Assembly (NCBI GenBank): GCA_037176705.1 | Contig: JBAWUJ010000076.1 | Span: 310,001 to 374,000, forward strand | Source: Molossus alvarezi | Lineage: Eukaryota; Chordata; Mammalia; Chiroptera; Molossidae | Length of the DNA stretch: 64,000 nucleotides | Direction: 5' to 3' | Shown: one piece after another, positions 20,835 to 32,648 of the stretch | Numbering within the stretch: the stretch's first letter is position 1 | Layout: the number at the start of each line of letters is the position of its first letter | Translations under genes and position numbers: made by a program | Notes under the pieces: model-generated | Databases searched by the model: none | Seen by the model: the letters and a program-made list of their open reading frames with translations, nothing else | What the model was told of the DNA's origin: nothing

Positions 20835-21304
20835 GTTGGCGGCCGCCTCCAGGCGCCCTAAGAGTCCAGCGCCGGGGCTGGCAGCCCCCCGGGCAGCCCC
20901 CCCGGCCGCCAGGCGGAGCGCGGACCGGCCCCTCTCAGCTCTCGGGGACCCAGGCGCGCGGTCCGTCCCGCCCAGCCTCGAACCAGGTCCTCACCGCGGA
21001 GCTCGGCAGGCCGCGCATGCGCAGTCCAGGGGCCCCAAGGTCTGCGCCTGGGGGGCCGGGGGGTCCGCCCCACGGGGCTGCGCTGCCCCACCGGCGGGCG
21101 CGGGCGCCCGCGAGTTGCGGCGCCTTGCGCGGCGGCCTGCTGGTGTGCTGCTGGGGCGTGGGGGGTCCCCTCTGGGCCCCAGATTCCCTCGCTCGGCCCC
21201 CGGCGTGGGCTGGGGCGCGTGCGTGCGTGGGCTGCGTGGCCCTCGGCCCGAAGCGCGGCAGGTGCGCAGCTGGCTGGCTGTGGGAGGACCAAAAAGGAGC
21301 GGCA

Positions 21305-21425
21305 AAAGCCTACAGCACCCGGCATTCCCAGGCGGTCTCCCATCCAAGTCCTGACCGGGCCCGACCCTGCTTAGCTTCCCAGATCCCACGAGATCGGGCG
21401 CGTTCAGGGTGGTATGGCCGGAGAC
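21305..21425 (-). rRNA. 5S rRNA-like copy 37
   Basis: Array consensus, with GGGAGGACC in the 3' flank. Promoter side: family A. Confidence 0.86.
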
Positions 21426-21895
21426 GTTGGCGGCCGCCTCCAGGCGCCCTAAGAGTCCAGCGCCTGGGCTGGCAGCCCCCCGGGCAGCCCCCCCGGCCGC
21501 CAGGCGGAGCGCGGACCGGCCCCTCTCAGCACTCGGGGACCCAGGCGCGCGGTCCGTCCCGCCCAGCCTCGAACCAGGTCCTCACCGCGGAGCTCGGCAG
21601 GCCGCGCATGCGCAGTCCAGGGGCCCCAAGGTCTGCGCCTGGGGGGCCGGGGGGTCCGCCCCACGGGGCTGCGCTGCCCCACCGGCGGGCGCGGGCGCCC
21701 GCGAGTTGCGGCGCCTTGCGCGGCGGCCTGCTGGTGTGCTGCTGGGGCGTGGGGGGTCCCCTCTGGGCCCCAGATTCCCTCGCTCGGCCCCCGGCGTGGG
21801 CTGGGGCGCGTGCGTGCGTGGGCTGCGTGGCCCTCGGCCCGAAGCGCGGCAGGTGCGCAGCTGGCTGGCTGTGGGGGGACCAAAAAGGAGCGGCA

Positions 21896-22016
21896 AAAGC
21901 CTACAGCACCCGGCATTCCCAGGCGGTCTCCCATCCAAGTCCTGACCGGGCCCGACCCTGCTTAGCTTCCCAGATCCCACGAGATCGGGCGCGTTCAGGG
22001 TGGTATGGCCGGAGAC
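21896..22016 (-). rRNA. 5S rRNA-like copy 38
   Basis: Array consensus. Promoter side: the 587-bp deletion monomer. Confidence 0.86.
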
Positions 22017-22482
22017 GTTGGCGGCCGCCTCCAGGCGCCCTAAGAGTCCAGCGCCTGGGCTGGCAGCCCCCCGGGCAGCCCCCCCGGCCGCCAGGCGGAG
22101 CGCGGACCGGCCCCTCTCAGCACTCGGGGACCCAGGCGCGCGGTCCGTCCCGCCCAGCCTCGAACCAGGTCCTCACCGCGGAGCTCGGCAGGCAGCGCAT
22201 GCGCAGTCCAGGGGCCCCAAGGTCTGCGCCTGGGGGGCCGGGGGTCCGCCCCTCGGGGCTGCGCTGCCCCACCGGCGGGCGCGGGCGCCCGCGAGTTGCG
22301 GCGCCTTGCGCGGCGGCCTGCTGGTGTGCTGCTGGGGCGTGGGGGGTCCCCTCTGGGCCCCAGATTCCCTCGCTCGGCCCCCGGTGTGGGCTGGGGCGCG
22401 TGCGTGCGTGGGCTGCGTGGCCCTCGGCCCGAAGCGCGGGTGCGCAGCTGGCTGACTATGGGGGGACCAAAAAGGAGCGGCA

Positions 22483-22603
22483 AAAGCCTACAGCACCCGG
22501 CATTCCCAGGCGGTCTCCCATCCAAGTCCTGACCGGGCCCGACCCTGCTTAGCTTCCCAGATCCCACGAGATCGGGCGCGTTCAGGGTGGTATGGCCGGA
22601 GAC
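22483..22603 (-). rRNA. 5S rRNA-like copy 39
   Basis: Array consensus. Its 3' flank carries the 3-bp deletion and GCTGACTATG. Promoter side: family A. Confidence 0.86.
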
Positions 22604-23072
22604 GTTGGCGGCCGCCTCCAGGCGCCCTAAGAGTCCAGCGCCTGGGCTGGCAGCCCCCCGGGCAGCCCCCCGGCCGCCAGGCGGAGCGCGGACCGGCCCC
22701 TCTCAGCTCTCGGGGACCCAGGCGCGCGGTCCGTCCCGCCCAGCCTCGAACCAGGTCCTCACCGCGGAGCTCGGCAGGCCGCGCATGCGCAGTCCAGGGG
22801 CCCCAAGGTCTGCGCCTGGGGGGCCGGGGGGTCCGCCCCACGGGGCTGCGCTGCCCCACCGGCGGGCGCGGGCGCCCGCGAGTTGCGGCGCCTTGCGCGG
22901 CGGCCTGCTGGTGTGCTGCTGGGGCGTGGGGGGTCCCCTCTGGGCCCCAGATTCCCTCGCTCGGCCCCCGGCGTGGGCTGGGGCGCGTGCGTGCGTGGGC
23001 TGCGTGGCCCTCGGCCCGAAGCGCGGCAGGTGCGCAGCTGGCTGGCTGTGGGGGGACCAAAAAGGAGCGGCA

Positions 23073-23193
23073 AAAGCCTACAGCACCCGGCATTCCCAGG
23101 CGGTCTCCCATCCAAGTCCTGACCGGGCCCGACCCTGCTTAGCTTCCCAGATCCCACGAGATCGGGCGCGTTCAGGGTGGTATGGCCGGAGAC
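23073..23193 (-). rRNA. 5S rRNA-like copy 40
   Basis: Array consensus. It marks the junction of the two 6496-bp blocks. Confidence 0.86.
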
Positions 23194-23662
23194 GTTGGCG
23201 GCCGCCTCCAGGCGCCCTAAGAGTCCAGCGCCTGGGCTGGCAGCCCCCCGGGCAGCCCCCCGGCCGCCAGGCGGAGCGCGGACCGGCCCCTCTCAGCTCT
23301 CGGGGACCCAGGCGCGCGGTCCGTCCCGCCCAGCCTCGAACCAGGTCCTCACCGCGGAGCTCGGCAGGCCGCGCATGCGCAGTCCAGGGGCCCCAAGGTC
23401 TGCGCCTGGGGGGCCGGGGGGTCCGCCCCACGGGGCTGCGCTGCCCCACCGGCGGGCGCGGGCGCCCGCGAGTTGCGGCGCCTTGCGCGGCGGCCTGCTG
23501 GTGTGCTGCTGGGGCGTGGGGGGTCCCCTCTGGGCCCCAGATTCCCTCGCTCGGCCCCCGGCGTGGGCTGGGGCGCGTGCGTGCGTGGGCTGCGTGGCCC
23601 TCGGCCCGAAGCGCGGCAGGTGCGCAGCTGGCTGGCTGTGGGGGGACCAAAAAGGAGCGGCA

Positions 23663-23783
23663 AAAGCCTACAGCACCCGGCATTCCCAGGCGGTCTCCCA
23701 TCCAAGTCCTGACCGGGCCCGACCCTGCTTAGCTTCCCAGATCCCACGAGATCGGGCGCGTTCAGGGTGGTATGGCCGGAGAC
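23663..23783 (-). rRNA. 5S rRNA-like copy 41
   Basis: Counterpart of copy 30. Consensus; promoter side: family B. Confidence 0.86.
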
Positions 23784-24253
23784 GTTGGCGGCCGCCTCCA
23801 GGCGCCCTAAGAGTCCAGCGCCTGGGCTGGCAGCCCCCCGGGCAGCCCCCCCGGCCGCCAGGCGGAGCGCGGACCGGCCCCTCTCACCACTCGGGGACCC
23901 AGGCGCGCGGTCCGTCCCGCCCAGCCTCGAACCAGGTCCTCACCGCGGAGCTCGGCAGGCAGCGCATGCGCAGTCCAGGGGCCCCAAGGTCTGCGCCTGG
24001 GGGGCCGGGGGTCCGCCCCTCGGGGCTGCGCTGCCCCACCGGCGGGCGCGGGCGCCCGCGAGTTGCGGCGCCTTGCTCGGCGGCCTGCTGGTGTGCGGCT
24101 GGGGCGTGCGGGGATCCCCTCTGGGCCCCAGATTCCCTCGCTCGGCCCCCGGCGTGGGCTGGGGCGCGTGCGTGCGTGGGCTGCGTGGCCCTCGGCCCGA
24201 AGCGCGGCAGGTGCGCAGCTGGCTGGCTGTGGGGGGACCAAAAAGGAGCGGCA

Positions 24254-24374
24254 AAAGCCTACAGCGCCCGGCATTCCCAGGCGGTCTCCCATCCAAGTCC
24301 TGACCGGGCCCGACCCTGCTTAGCTTCCCAGATCCCACGAGATCGGGCGCGTTCAGGGTGGTATGGCCGGAGAC
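24254..24374 (-). rRNA. 5S rRNA-like copy 42
   Basis: Counterpart of copy 31. T109C; promoter side: family B. Confidence 0.86.
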
Positions 24375-24844
24375 GTTGGCGGCCGCCTCCAGGCGCCCTA
24401 AGAGTCCAGCGCCTGGGCTGGCAGCCCCCCGGGCAGCCCCCCCGGCCGCCAGGCGGAGCGCGGACCGGCCCCTCTCAGCTCTCGGGGACCCAGGCGCGCG
24501 GTCCGTCCCGCCCAGCCTCGAACCAGGTCCTCACCGCGGAGCTCGGCAGGCCGCGCATGCGCAGTCCAGGGGCCCCAAGGTCTGCGCCTGGGGGGCCGGG
24601 GGTCCGCCCCTCGGGGCTGCGCTGCCCCACCGGCGGGCGCGGGCGCCCGCGAGTTGCGGCGCCTTGCTCGGCGGCCTGCTGGTGTGCGGCTGGGGCGTGC
24701 GGGGATCCCCTCTGGGCCCCAGATTCCCTCGCTCGGCCCCCGGCGTGGGCTGGGGCGCGTGCGTGCGTGGGCTGCGTGGCCCTCGGCCCGAAGCGCGGCA
24801 GGTGCGCAGCTGGCTGGCTGTGGGGGGACCAAAAAGGAGCGGCA

Positions 24845-24965
24845 AAAGCCTACAGCACCCGGCATTCCCAGGCGGTCTCCCATCCAAGTCCTGACCGGGC
24901 CCGACCCTGCTTAGCTTCCCAGATCCCACGAGATCGGGCGCGTTCAGGGTGGTATGGCCGGAGAC
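24845..24965 (-). rRNA. 5S rRNA-like copy 43
   Basis: Counterpart of copy 32. -2 change at 24967; promoter side: family A. Confidence 0.86.
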
Positions 24966-25434
24966 GCTGGCGGCCGCCTCCAGGCGCCCTAAGAGTCCAG
25001 CGCCTGGGCTGGCAGCCCCCCGGGCAGCCCCCCGGCCGCCAGGCGGAGCGCGGACCGGCCCCTCTCAGCTCTCGGGGACCCAGGCGCGCGGTCCGTCCCG
25101 CCCAGCCTCGAACCAGGTCCTCACCGCGGAGCTCGGCAGGCCGCGCATGCGCAGTCCAGGGGCCCCAAGGTCTGCGCCTGGGGGGCCGGGGGGTCCGCCC
25201 CACGGGGCTGCGCTGCCCCACCGGCGGGCGCGGGCGCCCGCGAGTTGCGGCGCCTTGCGCGGCGGCCTGCTGGTGTGCTGCTGGGGCGTGGGGGGTCCCC
25301 TCTGGGCCCCAGATTCCCTCGCTCGGCCCCCGGCGTGGGCTGGGGCGCGTGCGTGCGTGGGCTGCGTGGCCCTCGGCCCGAAGCGCGGCAGGTGCGCAGC
25401 TGGCTGGCTGTGGGGGGACCAAAAAGGAGCGGCA

Positions 25435-25555
25435 AAAGCCTACAGCACCCGGCATTCCCAGGCGGTCTCCCATCCAAGTCCTGACCGGGCCCGACCCTGC
25501 TTAGCTTCCCAGATCCCACGAGATCGGGCGCGTTCAGGGTGGTATGGCCGGAGAC
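25435..25555 (-). rRNA. 5S rRNA-like copy 44
   Basis: Counterpart of copy 33. Consensus; promoter side: family D. Confidence 0.86.
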
Positions 25556-26026
25556 GTTGGCGGCCGCCTCCAGGCGCCCTAAGAGTCCAGCGCCGGGACT
25601 GGCAGCCCCCGGGCAGCCCCCCCGGCCGCCAGGCGGAGCGCGGACCGGCCCCTCTCAGCTCTCGGGGACCCAGGCGCGCGGTCCGTCCCGCCCAGCCTCG
25701 AACCAGGTCCTCACCGCGGAGCTCGGCAGGCAGCGCATGCGCTGTCCAGGGGCCACAAGGTCTGCGCCTGGGGGGCCGGGGGGTCCGCCCCACGGGGCTG
25801 CGCTGCCCCACCGGGGGGGGCGCGGGCGCCCGCGAGTTGCGGCGCCTTGCGCGGCGGCCTGCTGGTGTGCTGCTGGGGCGTGGGGGGTCCCCTCTGGGCC
25901 CCAGATTCCCTCGCTAGGCCCCCGGCGTGGGCTGGGGCGCGTGCGTGCGTGGGCTGCGTGGCCCTCGGCCCGAAGCGCGGCAGGTGCGCAGCTGGCTGGC
26001 TGTGGGGGGACCAAAAAGGAGCGGCA

Positions 26027-26147
26027 AAAGCCTACAGCACCCGGCATTCCCAGGCGGTCTCCCATCCAAGTCCTGACCGGGCCCGACCCTGCTTAGCTTC
26101 CCAGATCCCACGAGATCGGGCGCGTTCAGGGTGGTATGGCCGGAGAC
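26027..26147 (-). rRNA. 5S rRNA-like copy 45
   Basis: Counterpart of copy 34. Consensus; promoter side: family F with CCGTTCAG. Confidence 0.86.
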
Positions 26148-26619
26148 GTTGGCGGCCGCCTCCAGGCGCCCTAAGAGTCCAGCGCCTGGGCTGGCAGCCC
26201 CCCGTTCAGCCCCCCCGGCCGCCAGGCGGAGCGCGGACCGGCCCCTCTCAGCTCTCGGGGACCCAGGCGCGCGGTCCGTCCCGCCCAGCCTCGAACCAGG
26301 TCCTCACCGCGGAGCTCGGCAGGCAGCGCATGCGCAGTCCAGGGTCCCCAAGGTCTGCGCCTGGGGGGCCGGGGGGTCCGCCCCACGGGGCTGCGCTGCC
26401 CCACCGGGGGGGGCGCGGGCGCCCGCGAGTTGTGGCGCCTTGCGCGGCGGCCTGCTGGTGTGCTGCTGGGGCGTGGGGGGTCCCCTCTGGGCCCCAGATT
26501 CCCTCGCTCGGCCCCCGGCGTGGGCTGGGGCGCGTGCGTGCGTGGGCTGCGTGGCCCTCGGCCCGAAGCGCGGCAGGTGCGCAGCTGGCTGGCTGTGGGG
26601 GTACCAAAAAGGAGCGGCA

Positions 26620-26740
26620 AAAGCCTACAGCACCCGGCATTCCCAGGCGGTCTCCCATCCAAGTCCTGACCGGGCCCGACCCTGCTTAGCTTCCCAGATC
26701 CCACGAGATCGGGCGCGTTCAGGGTGGTATGGCCGGAGAC
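26620..26740 (-). rRNA. 5S rRNA-like copy 46
   Basis: Counterpart of copy 35. Consensus; promoter side: family E. Confidence 0.86.
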
Positions 26741-27209
26741 GTTGGCGGCCGCCTCCAGGCGCCCTAAGAGTCCAGCGCCTGGGCTGGCAGCCCCCCGGGC
26801 AGCTCCCCCGGCCGCCAGGCGGAGCGCGGACCGGCCCCTCTCAGCTCTCGGGGACCCAGGCGCGCGGTCCGTCCCGCCCAGCCTCGAACCAGGTCCTCAC
26901 CGCGGAGCTCGGCAGGCAGCGCATGCGCAGTCCAGGGGCCCCAAGGTCTGCGCCTGGGGGGCCGGGGGTCCGCCCCTCGGGGCTGCGCTGCCCCACCTGC
27001 GGGCGCGGGCGCCCGCCAGTTGCGGCGCCTTGCGCGGCGGCCTGCTGGTGTGCTGCTGGGGCGTGCGGGGTCCCCTCTGGGCCCCAGATTCCCTCGCTCG
27101 GCCCCCGGCGTGGGCTGGGGCGCGTGCGTGCGTGGGCTGCATGGCCCTCGGCCCGAAGCGCGGCAGGTGCGCAGCTGGCTGGCTGTGGGGGGACCAAAAA
27201 GGAGCGGCA

Positions 27210-27330
27210 AAAGCCTACAGCACCCGGCATTCCCAGGCGGTCTCCCATCCAAGTCCTGACCGGGCCCGACCCTGCTTAGCTTCCCAGAACCCACGAGATC
27301 GGGCGCGTTCAGGGTGGTATGGCCGGAGAC
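27210..27330 (-). rRNA. 5S rRNA-like copy 47
   Basis: Counterpart of copy 36. A42T at 27289; promoter side: family A. Confidence 0.86.
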
Positions 27331-27800
27331 GTTGGCGGCCGCCTCCAGGCGCCCTAAGAGTCCAGCGCCGGGGCTGGCAGCCCCCCGGGCAGCCCCCCCG
27401 GCCGCCAGGCGGAGCGCGGACCGGCCCCTCTCAGCTCTCGGGGACCCAGGCGCGCGGTCCGTCCCGCCCAGCCTCGAACCAGGTCCTCACCGCGGAGCTC
27501 GGCAGGCCGCGCATGCGCAGTCCAGGGGCCCCAAGGTCTGCGCCTGGGGGGCCGGGGGGTCCGCCCCACGGGGCTGCGCTGCCCCACCGGCGGGCGCGGG
27601 CGCCCGCGAGTTGCGGCGCCTTGCGCGGCGGCCTGCTGGTGTGCTGCTGGGGCGTGGGGGGTCCCCTCTGGGCCCCAGATTCCCTCGCTCGGCCCCCGGC
27701 GTGGGCTGGGGCGCGTGCGTGCGTGGGCTGCGTGGCCCTCGGCCCGAAGCGCGGCAGGTGCGCAGCTGGCTGGCTGTGGGAGGACCAAAAAGGAGCGGCA

Positions 27801-27921
27801 AAAGCCTACAGCACCCGGCATTCCCAGGCGGTCTCCCATCCAAGTCCTGACCGGGCCCGACCCTGCTTAGCTTCCCAGATCCCACGAGATCGGGCGCGTT
27901 CAGGGTGGTATGGCCGGAGAC
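27801..27921 (-). rRNA. 5S rRNA-like copy 48
   Basis: Counterpart of copy 37. Consensus; promoter side: family A. Confidence 0.86.
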
Positions 27922-28391
27922 GTTGGCGGCCGCCTCCAGGCGCCCTAAGAGTCCAGCGCCTGGGCTGGCAGCCCCCCGGGCAGCCCCCCCGGCCGCCAGG
28001 CGGAGCGCGGACCGGCCCCTCTCAGCACTCGGGGACCCAGGCGCGCGGTCCGTCCCGCCCAGCCTCGAACCAGGTCCTCACCGCGGAGCTCGGCAGGCCG
28101 CGCATGCGCAGTCCAGGGGCCCCAAGGTCTGCGCCTGGGGGGCCGGGGGGTCCGCCCCACGGGGCTGCGCTGCCCCACCGGCGGGCGCGGGCGCCCGCGA
28201 GTTGCGGCGCCTTGCGCGGCGGCCTGCTGGTGTGCTGCTGGGGCGTGGGGGGTCCCCTCTGGGCCCCAGATTCCCTCGCTCGGCCCCCGGCGTGGGCTGG
28301 GGCGCGTGCGTGCGTGGGCTGCGTGGCCCTCGGCCCGAAGCGCGGCAGGTGCGCAGCTGGCTGGCTGTGGGGGGACCAAAAAGGAGCGGCA

Positions 28392-28512
28392 AAAGCCTAC
28401 AGCACCCGGCATTCCCAGGCGGTCTCCCATCCAAGTCCTGACCGGGCCCGACCCTGCTTAGCTTCCCAGATCCCACGAGATCGGGCGCGTTCAGGGTGGT
28501 ATGGCCGGAGAC
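28392..28512 (-). rRNA. 5S rRNA-like copy 49
   Basis: Counterpart of copy 38. Consensus; promoter side: 587-bp deletion monomer. Confidence 0.86.
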
Positions 28513-28978
28513 GTTGGCGGCCGCCTCCAGGCGCCCTAAGAGTCCAGCGCCTGGGCTGGCAGCCCCCCGGGCAGCCCCCCCGGCCGCCAGGCGGAGCGCG
28601 GACCGGCCCCTCTCAGCACTCGGGGACCCAGGCGCGCGGTCCGTCCCGCCCAGCCTCGAACCAGGTCCTCACCGCGGAGCTCGGCAGGCAGCGCATGCGC
28701 AGTCCAGGGGCCCCAAGGTCTGCGCCTGGGGGGCCGGGGGTCCGCCCCTCGGGGCTGCGCTGCCCCACCGGCGGGCGCGGGCGCCCGCGAGTTGCGGCGC
28801 CTTGCGCGGCGGCCTGCTGGTGTGCTGCTGGGGCGTGGGGGGTCCCCTCTGGGCCCCAGATTCCCTCGCTCGGCCCCCGGTGTGGGCTGGGGCGCGTGCG
28901 TGCGTGGGCTGCGTGGCCCTCGGCCCGAAGCGCGGGTGCGCAGCTGGCTGACTATGGGGGGACCAAAAAGGAGCGGCA

Positions 28979-29099
28979 AAAGCCTACAGCACCCGGCATT
29001 CCCAGGCGGTCTCCCATCCAAGTCCTGACCGGGCCCGACCCTGCTTAGCTTCCCAGATCCCACGAGATCGGGCGCGTTCAGGGTGGTATGGCCGGAGAC
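28979..29099 (-). rRNA. 5S rRNA-like copy 50
   Basis: Counterpart of copy 39. Consensus, 3' flank with the 3-bp deletion; promoter side: family A. Confidence 0.86.
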
Positions 29100-29568
29100 G
29101 TTGGCGGCCGCCTCCAGGCGCCCTAAGAGTCCAGCGCCTGGGCTGGCAGCCCCCCGGGCAGCCCCCCGGCCGCCAGGCGGAGCGCGGACCGGCCCCTCTC
29201 AGCTCTCGGGGACCCAGGCGCGCGGTCCGTCCCGCCCAGCCTCGAACCAGGTCCTCACCGCGGAGCTCGGCAGGCCGCGCATGCGCAGTCCAGGGGCCCC
29301 AAGGTCTGCGCCTGGGGGGCCGGGGGGTCCGCCCCACGGGGCTGCGCTGCCCCACCGGCGGGCGCGGGCGCCCGCGAGTTGCGGCGCCTTGCGCGGCGGC
29401 CTGCTGGTGTGCTGCTGGGGCGTGGGGGGTCCCCTCTGGGCCCCAGATTCCCTCGCTCGGCCCCCGGCGTGGGCTGGGGCGCGTGCGTGCGTGGGCTGCG
29501 TGGCCCTCGGCCCGAAGCGCGGCAGGTGCGCAGCTGGCTGGCTGTGGGGGGACCAAAAAGGAGCGGCA

Positions 29569-29689
29569 AAAGCCTACAGCACCCGGCATTCCCAGGCGGT
29601 CTCCCATCCAAGTCCTGACCGGGCCCGACCCTGCTTAGCTTCCCAGATCCCACGAGATCGGGCGCGTTCAGGGTGGTATGGCCGGAGAC
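29569..29689 (-). rRNA. 5S rRNA-like copy 51
   Basis: Array consensus. It lies where the second 6496-bp block ends; promoter side: family B, CTTGCGGGG branch. Confidence 0.86.
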
Positions 29690-30159
29690 GTTGGCGGCCG
29701 CCTCCAGGCGCCCTAAGAGTCCAGCGCCTGGGCTGGCAGCCCCCCGGGCAGCCCCCCCGGCCGCCAGGCGGAGCGCGGACCGGCCCCTCTCAGCACTCGG
29801 GGACCCAGGCGCGCGGTCCATCCCGCCCAGCCTCGAACCAGGTCCTCACCGCGGAGCTCGGCAGGCAGCGCATGCGCAGTCCAGGGGCCCCAAGGTCTGC
29901 GCCTGGGGGGCCGGGGGTCCGCCCCTCGGGGCTGCGCTGCCCCACCGGCGGGCGCGGGCGCCCGCGAGTTGCGGCGCCTTGCTCGGCGGCCTGCTGGTGT
30001 GCGGCTGGGGCTTGCGGGGATCCCCTCTGGGCCCCAGATTCCCTCGCTCGGCCCCCGGCGTGGGCTGGGGCGCGTGCGTGCGTGGGCTGCGTGGCCCTCG
30101 GCCCGAAGCGCGGCAGGTGCGCAGCTGGCTGGCTGTGGGGGGACCAAAAAGGAGCGGCA

Positions 30160-30280
30160 AAAGCCTACAGCGCCCGGCATTCCCAGGCGGTCTCCCATCC
30201 AAGTCCTGACCGGGCCCGACCCTGCTTAGCTTCCCAGATCCCACGAGATCGGGCGCGTTCAGGGTGGTATGGCCGGAGAC
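30160..30280 (-). rRNA. 5S rRNA-like copy 52
   Basis: T109C. Promoter side: A variant with GGGGGGATCC. Confidence 0.86.
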
Positions 30281-30750
30281 GTTGGCGGCCGCCTCCAGGC
30301 GCCCTAAGAGTCCAGCGCCTGGGCTGGCAGCCCCCCGGGCAGCCCCCCGGCCGCCAGGCGGAGCGCGGACCGGCCCCTCTCAGCTCTCGGGGACCCAGGC
30401 GCGCGGTCCGTCCCGCCCAGCCTCGAACCAGGTCCTCACCGCGGAGCTCGGCAGGCCGCGCATGCGCAGTCCAGGGGCCCCAAGGTCTGCGCCTGGGGGG
30501 CCGGGGGGTCCGCCCCACGGGGCTGCGCTGCCCCACCGGCGGGCGCGGGCGCCCGCGAGTTGCGGCGCCTTGCGCGGCGGCCTGCTGGTGTGCTGCTGGG
30601 GCGTGGGGGGATCCCCTCTGGGCCCCAGATTCCCTCGCTCGGCCCCCGGCGTGGGCTGGGGCGCGTGCGTGCGTGGGCTGCGTGGCCCTCGGCCCGAAGC
30701 GCGGCAGGTGCGCAGCTGGCTGGCTGTGGGGGGACCAAAAAGGAGCGGCA

Positions 30751-30871
30751 AAAGCCTACAGCACCCGGCATTCCCAGGCGGTCTCCCATCCAAGTCCTGA
30801 CCGGGCCCGACCCTGCTTAGCTTCCCAGATCCCACGAGATCGGGCGCGTTCAGGGTGGTATGGCCGGAGAC
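30751..30871 (-). rRNA. 5S rRNA-like copy 53
   Basis: Array consensus. Promoter side: family D. Confidence 0.86.
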
Positions 30872-31342
30872 GTTGGCGGCCGCCTCCAGGCGCCCTAAGA
30901 GTCCAGCGCCGGGACTGGCAGCCCCCGGGCAGCCCCCCCGGCCGCCAGGCGGAGCGCGGACCGGCCCCTCTCAGCTCTCGGGGACCCAGGCGCGCGGTCC
31001 GTCCCGCCCAGCCTCGAACCAGGTCCTCACCGCGGAGCTCGGCAGGCAGCGCATGCGCTGTCCAGGGGCCACAAGGTCTGCGCCTGGGGGGCCGGGGGGT
31101 CCGCCCCACGGGGCTGCGCTGCCCCACCGGGGGGGGCGCGGGCGCCCGCGAGTTGCGGCGCCTTGCGCGGCGGCCTGCTGGTGTGCTGCTGGGGCGTGGG
31201 GGGTCCCCTCTGGGCCCCAGATTCCCTCGCTAGGCCCCCGGCGTGGGCTGGGGCGCGTGCGTGCGTGGGCTGCGTGGCCCTCGGCCCGAAGCGCGGCAGG
31301 TGCGCAGCTGGCTGGCTGTGGGGGGACCAAAAAGGAGCGGCA

Positions 31343-31463
31343 AAAGCCTACAGCACCCGGCATTCCCAGGCGGTCTCCCATCCAAGTCCTGACCGGGCCC
31401 GACCCTGCTTAGCTTCCCAGATCCCACGAGATCGGGCGCGTTCAGGGTGGTATGGCCGGAGAC
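31343..31463 (-). rRNA. 5S rRNA-like copy 54
   Basis: Array consensus. Promoter side: family F with G9 (31722-31730). Confidence 0.86.
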
Positions 31464-31936
31464 GTTGGCGGCCGCCTCCAGGCGCCCTAAGAGTCCAGCG
31501 CCTGGGCTGGCAGCCCCCCGGGCAGCCCCCCCGGCCGCCAGGCGGAGCGCGGACCGGCCCCTCTCAGCTCTCGGGGACCCAGGCGCGCGGTCCGTCCCGC
31601 CCAGCCTCGAACCAGGTCCTCACCGCGGAGCTCGGCAGGCAGCGCATGCGCAGTCCAGGGTCCCCAAGGTCTGCGCCTGGGGGGCCGGGGGGTCCGCCCC
31701 ACGGGGCTGCGCTGCCCCACCGGGGGGGGGCGCGGGCGCCCGCGAGTTGCGGCGCCTTGCGCGGCGGCCTGCTGGTGTGCTGCTGGGGCGTGGGGGGTCC
31801 CCTCTGGGCCCCAGATTCCCTCGCTCGGCCCCCGGCGTGGGCTGGGGCGCGTGCGTGCGTGGGCTGCGTGGCCCTCGGCCCGAAGCGCGGCAGGTGCGCA
31901 GCTGGCTGGCTGTGGGGGTACCAAAAAGGAGCGGCA

Positions 31937-32057
31937 AAAGCCTACAGCACCCGGCATTCCCAGGCGGTCTCCCATCCAAGTCCTGACCGGGCCCGACCCT
32001 GCTTAGCTTCCCAGATCCCACGAGATCGGGCGCGTTCAGGGTGGTATGGCCGGAGAC
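31937..32057 (-). rRNA. 5S rRNA-like copy 55
   Basis: Array consensus, GGTACC in 3' flank. Promoter side: family B. Confidence 0.86.
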
Positions 32058-32527
32058 GTTGGCGGCCGCCTCCAGGCGCCCTAAGAGTCCAGCGCCTGGG
32101 CTGGCAGCCCCCCGGGCAGCCCCCCCGGCCGCCAGGCGGAGCGCGGACCGGCCCCTCTCAGCACTCGGGGACCCAGGCGCGCGGTCCGTCCCGCCCAGCC
32201 TCGAACCAGGTCCTCACCGCGGAGCTCGGCAGGCAGCGCATGCGCAGTCCAGGGGCCCCAAGGTCTGCGCCTGGGGGGCCGGGGGTCCGCCCCTCGGGGC
32301 TGCGCTGCCCCACCGGCGGGCGCGGGCGCCCGCGAGTTGCGGCGCCTTGCTCGGCGGCCTGCTGGTGTGCGGCTGGGGCGTGCGGGGATCCCCTCTGGGC
32401 CCCAGATTCCCTCGCTCGGCCCCCGGCGTGGGCTGGGGCGCGTGCGTGCGTGGGCTGCGTGGCCCTCGGCCCGAAGCGCGGCAGGTGCGCAGCTGGCTGG
32501 CTGTGGGGGGACCAAAAAGGAGCGGCA

Positions 32528-32648
32528 AAAGCCTACAGCGCCCGGCATTCCCAGGCGGTCTCCCATCCAAGTCCTGACCGGGCCCGACCCTGCTTAGCTT
32601 CCCAGATCCCACGAGATCGGGCGCGTTCAGGGTGGTATGGCCGGAGAC
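32528..32648 (-). rRNA. 5S rRNA-like copy 56
   Basis: T109C. Promoter side: family B. Confidence 0.86.

Larger units (their letters stand above)
16681..23176 (-). repeat. 11-monomer block, copy 1 (6496 bp)
   Basis: Order is A B B A D F E A A, a 587-bp deletion monomer, then A. Spacings 590, 591, 591, 590, 592, 593, 590, 591, 591, 587 and 590 bp recur exactly at 23177-29672. Long translated stretches of the two blocks are identical, so they are nearly or fully identical at base level. Confidence 0.85.
23177..29672 (-). repeat. 11-monomer block, copy 2 (6496 bp)
   Basis: Tandem duplicate of 16681-23176. It shares the 3-bp deletion near 28936, the GGAGACGCTGG change near 24967 and the A42T 5S copy at 27210-27330. 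Identity stops at 29673, where family B follows instead of A. Confidence 0.85.
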
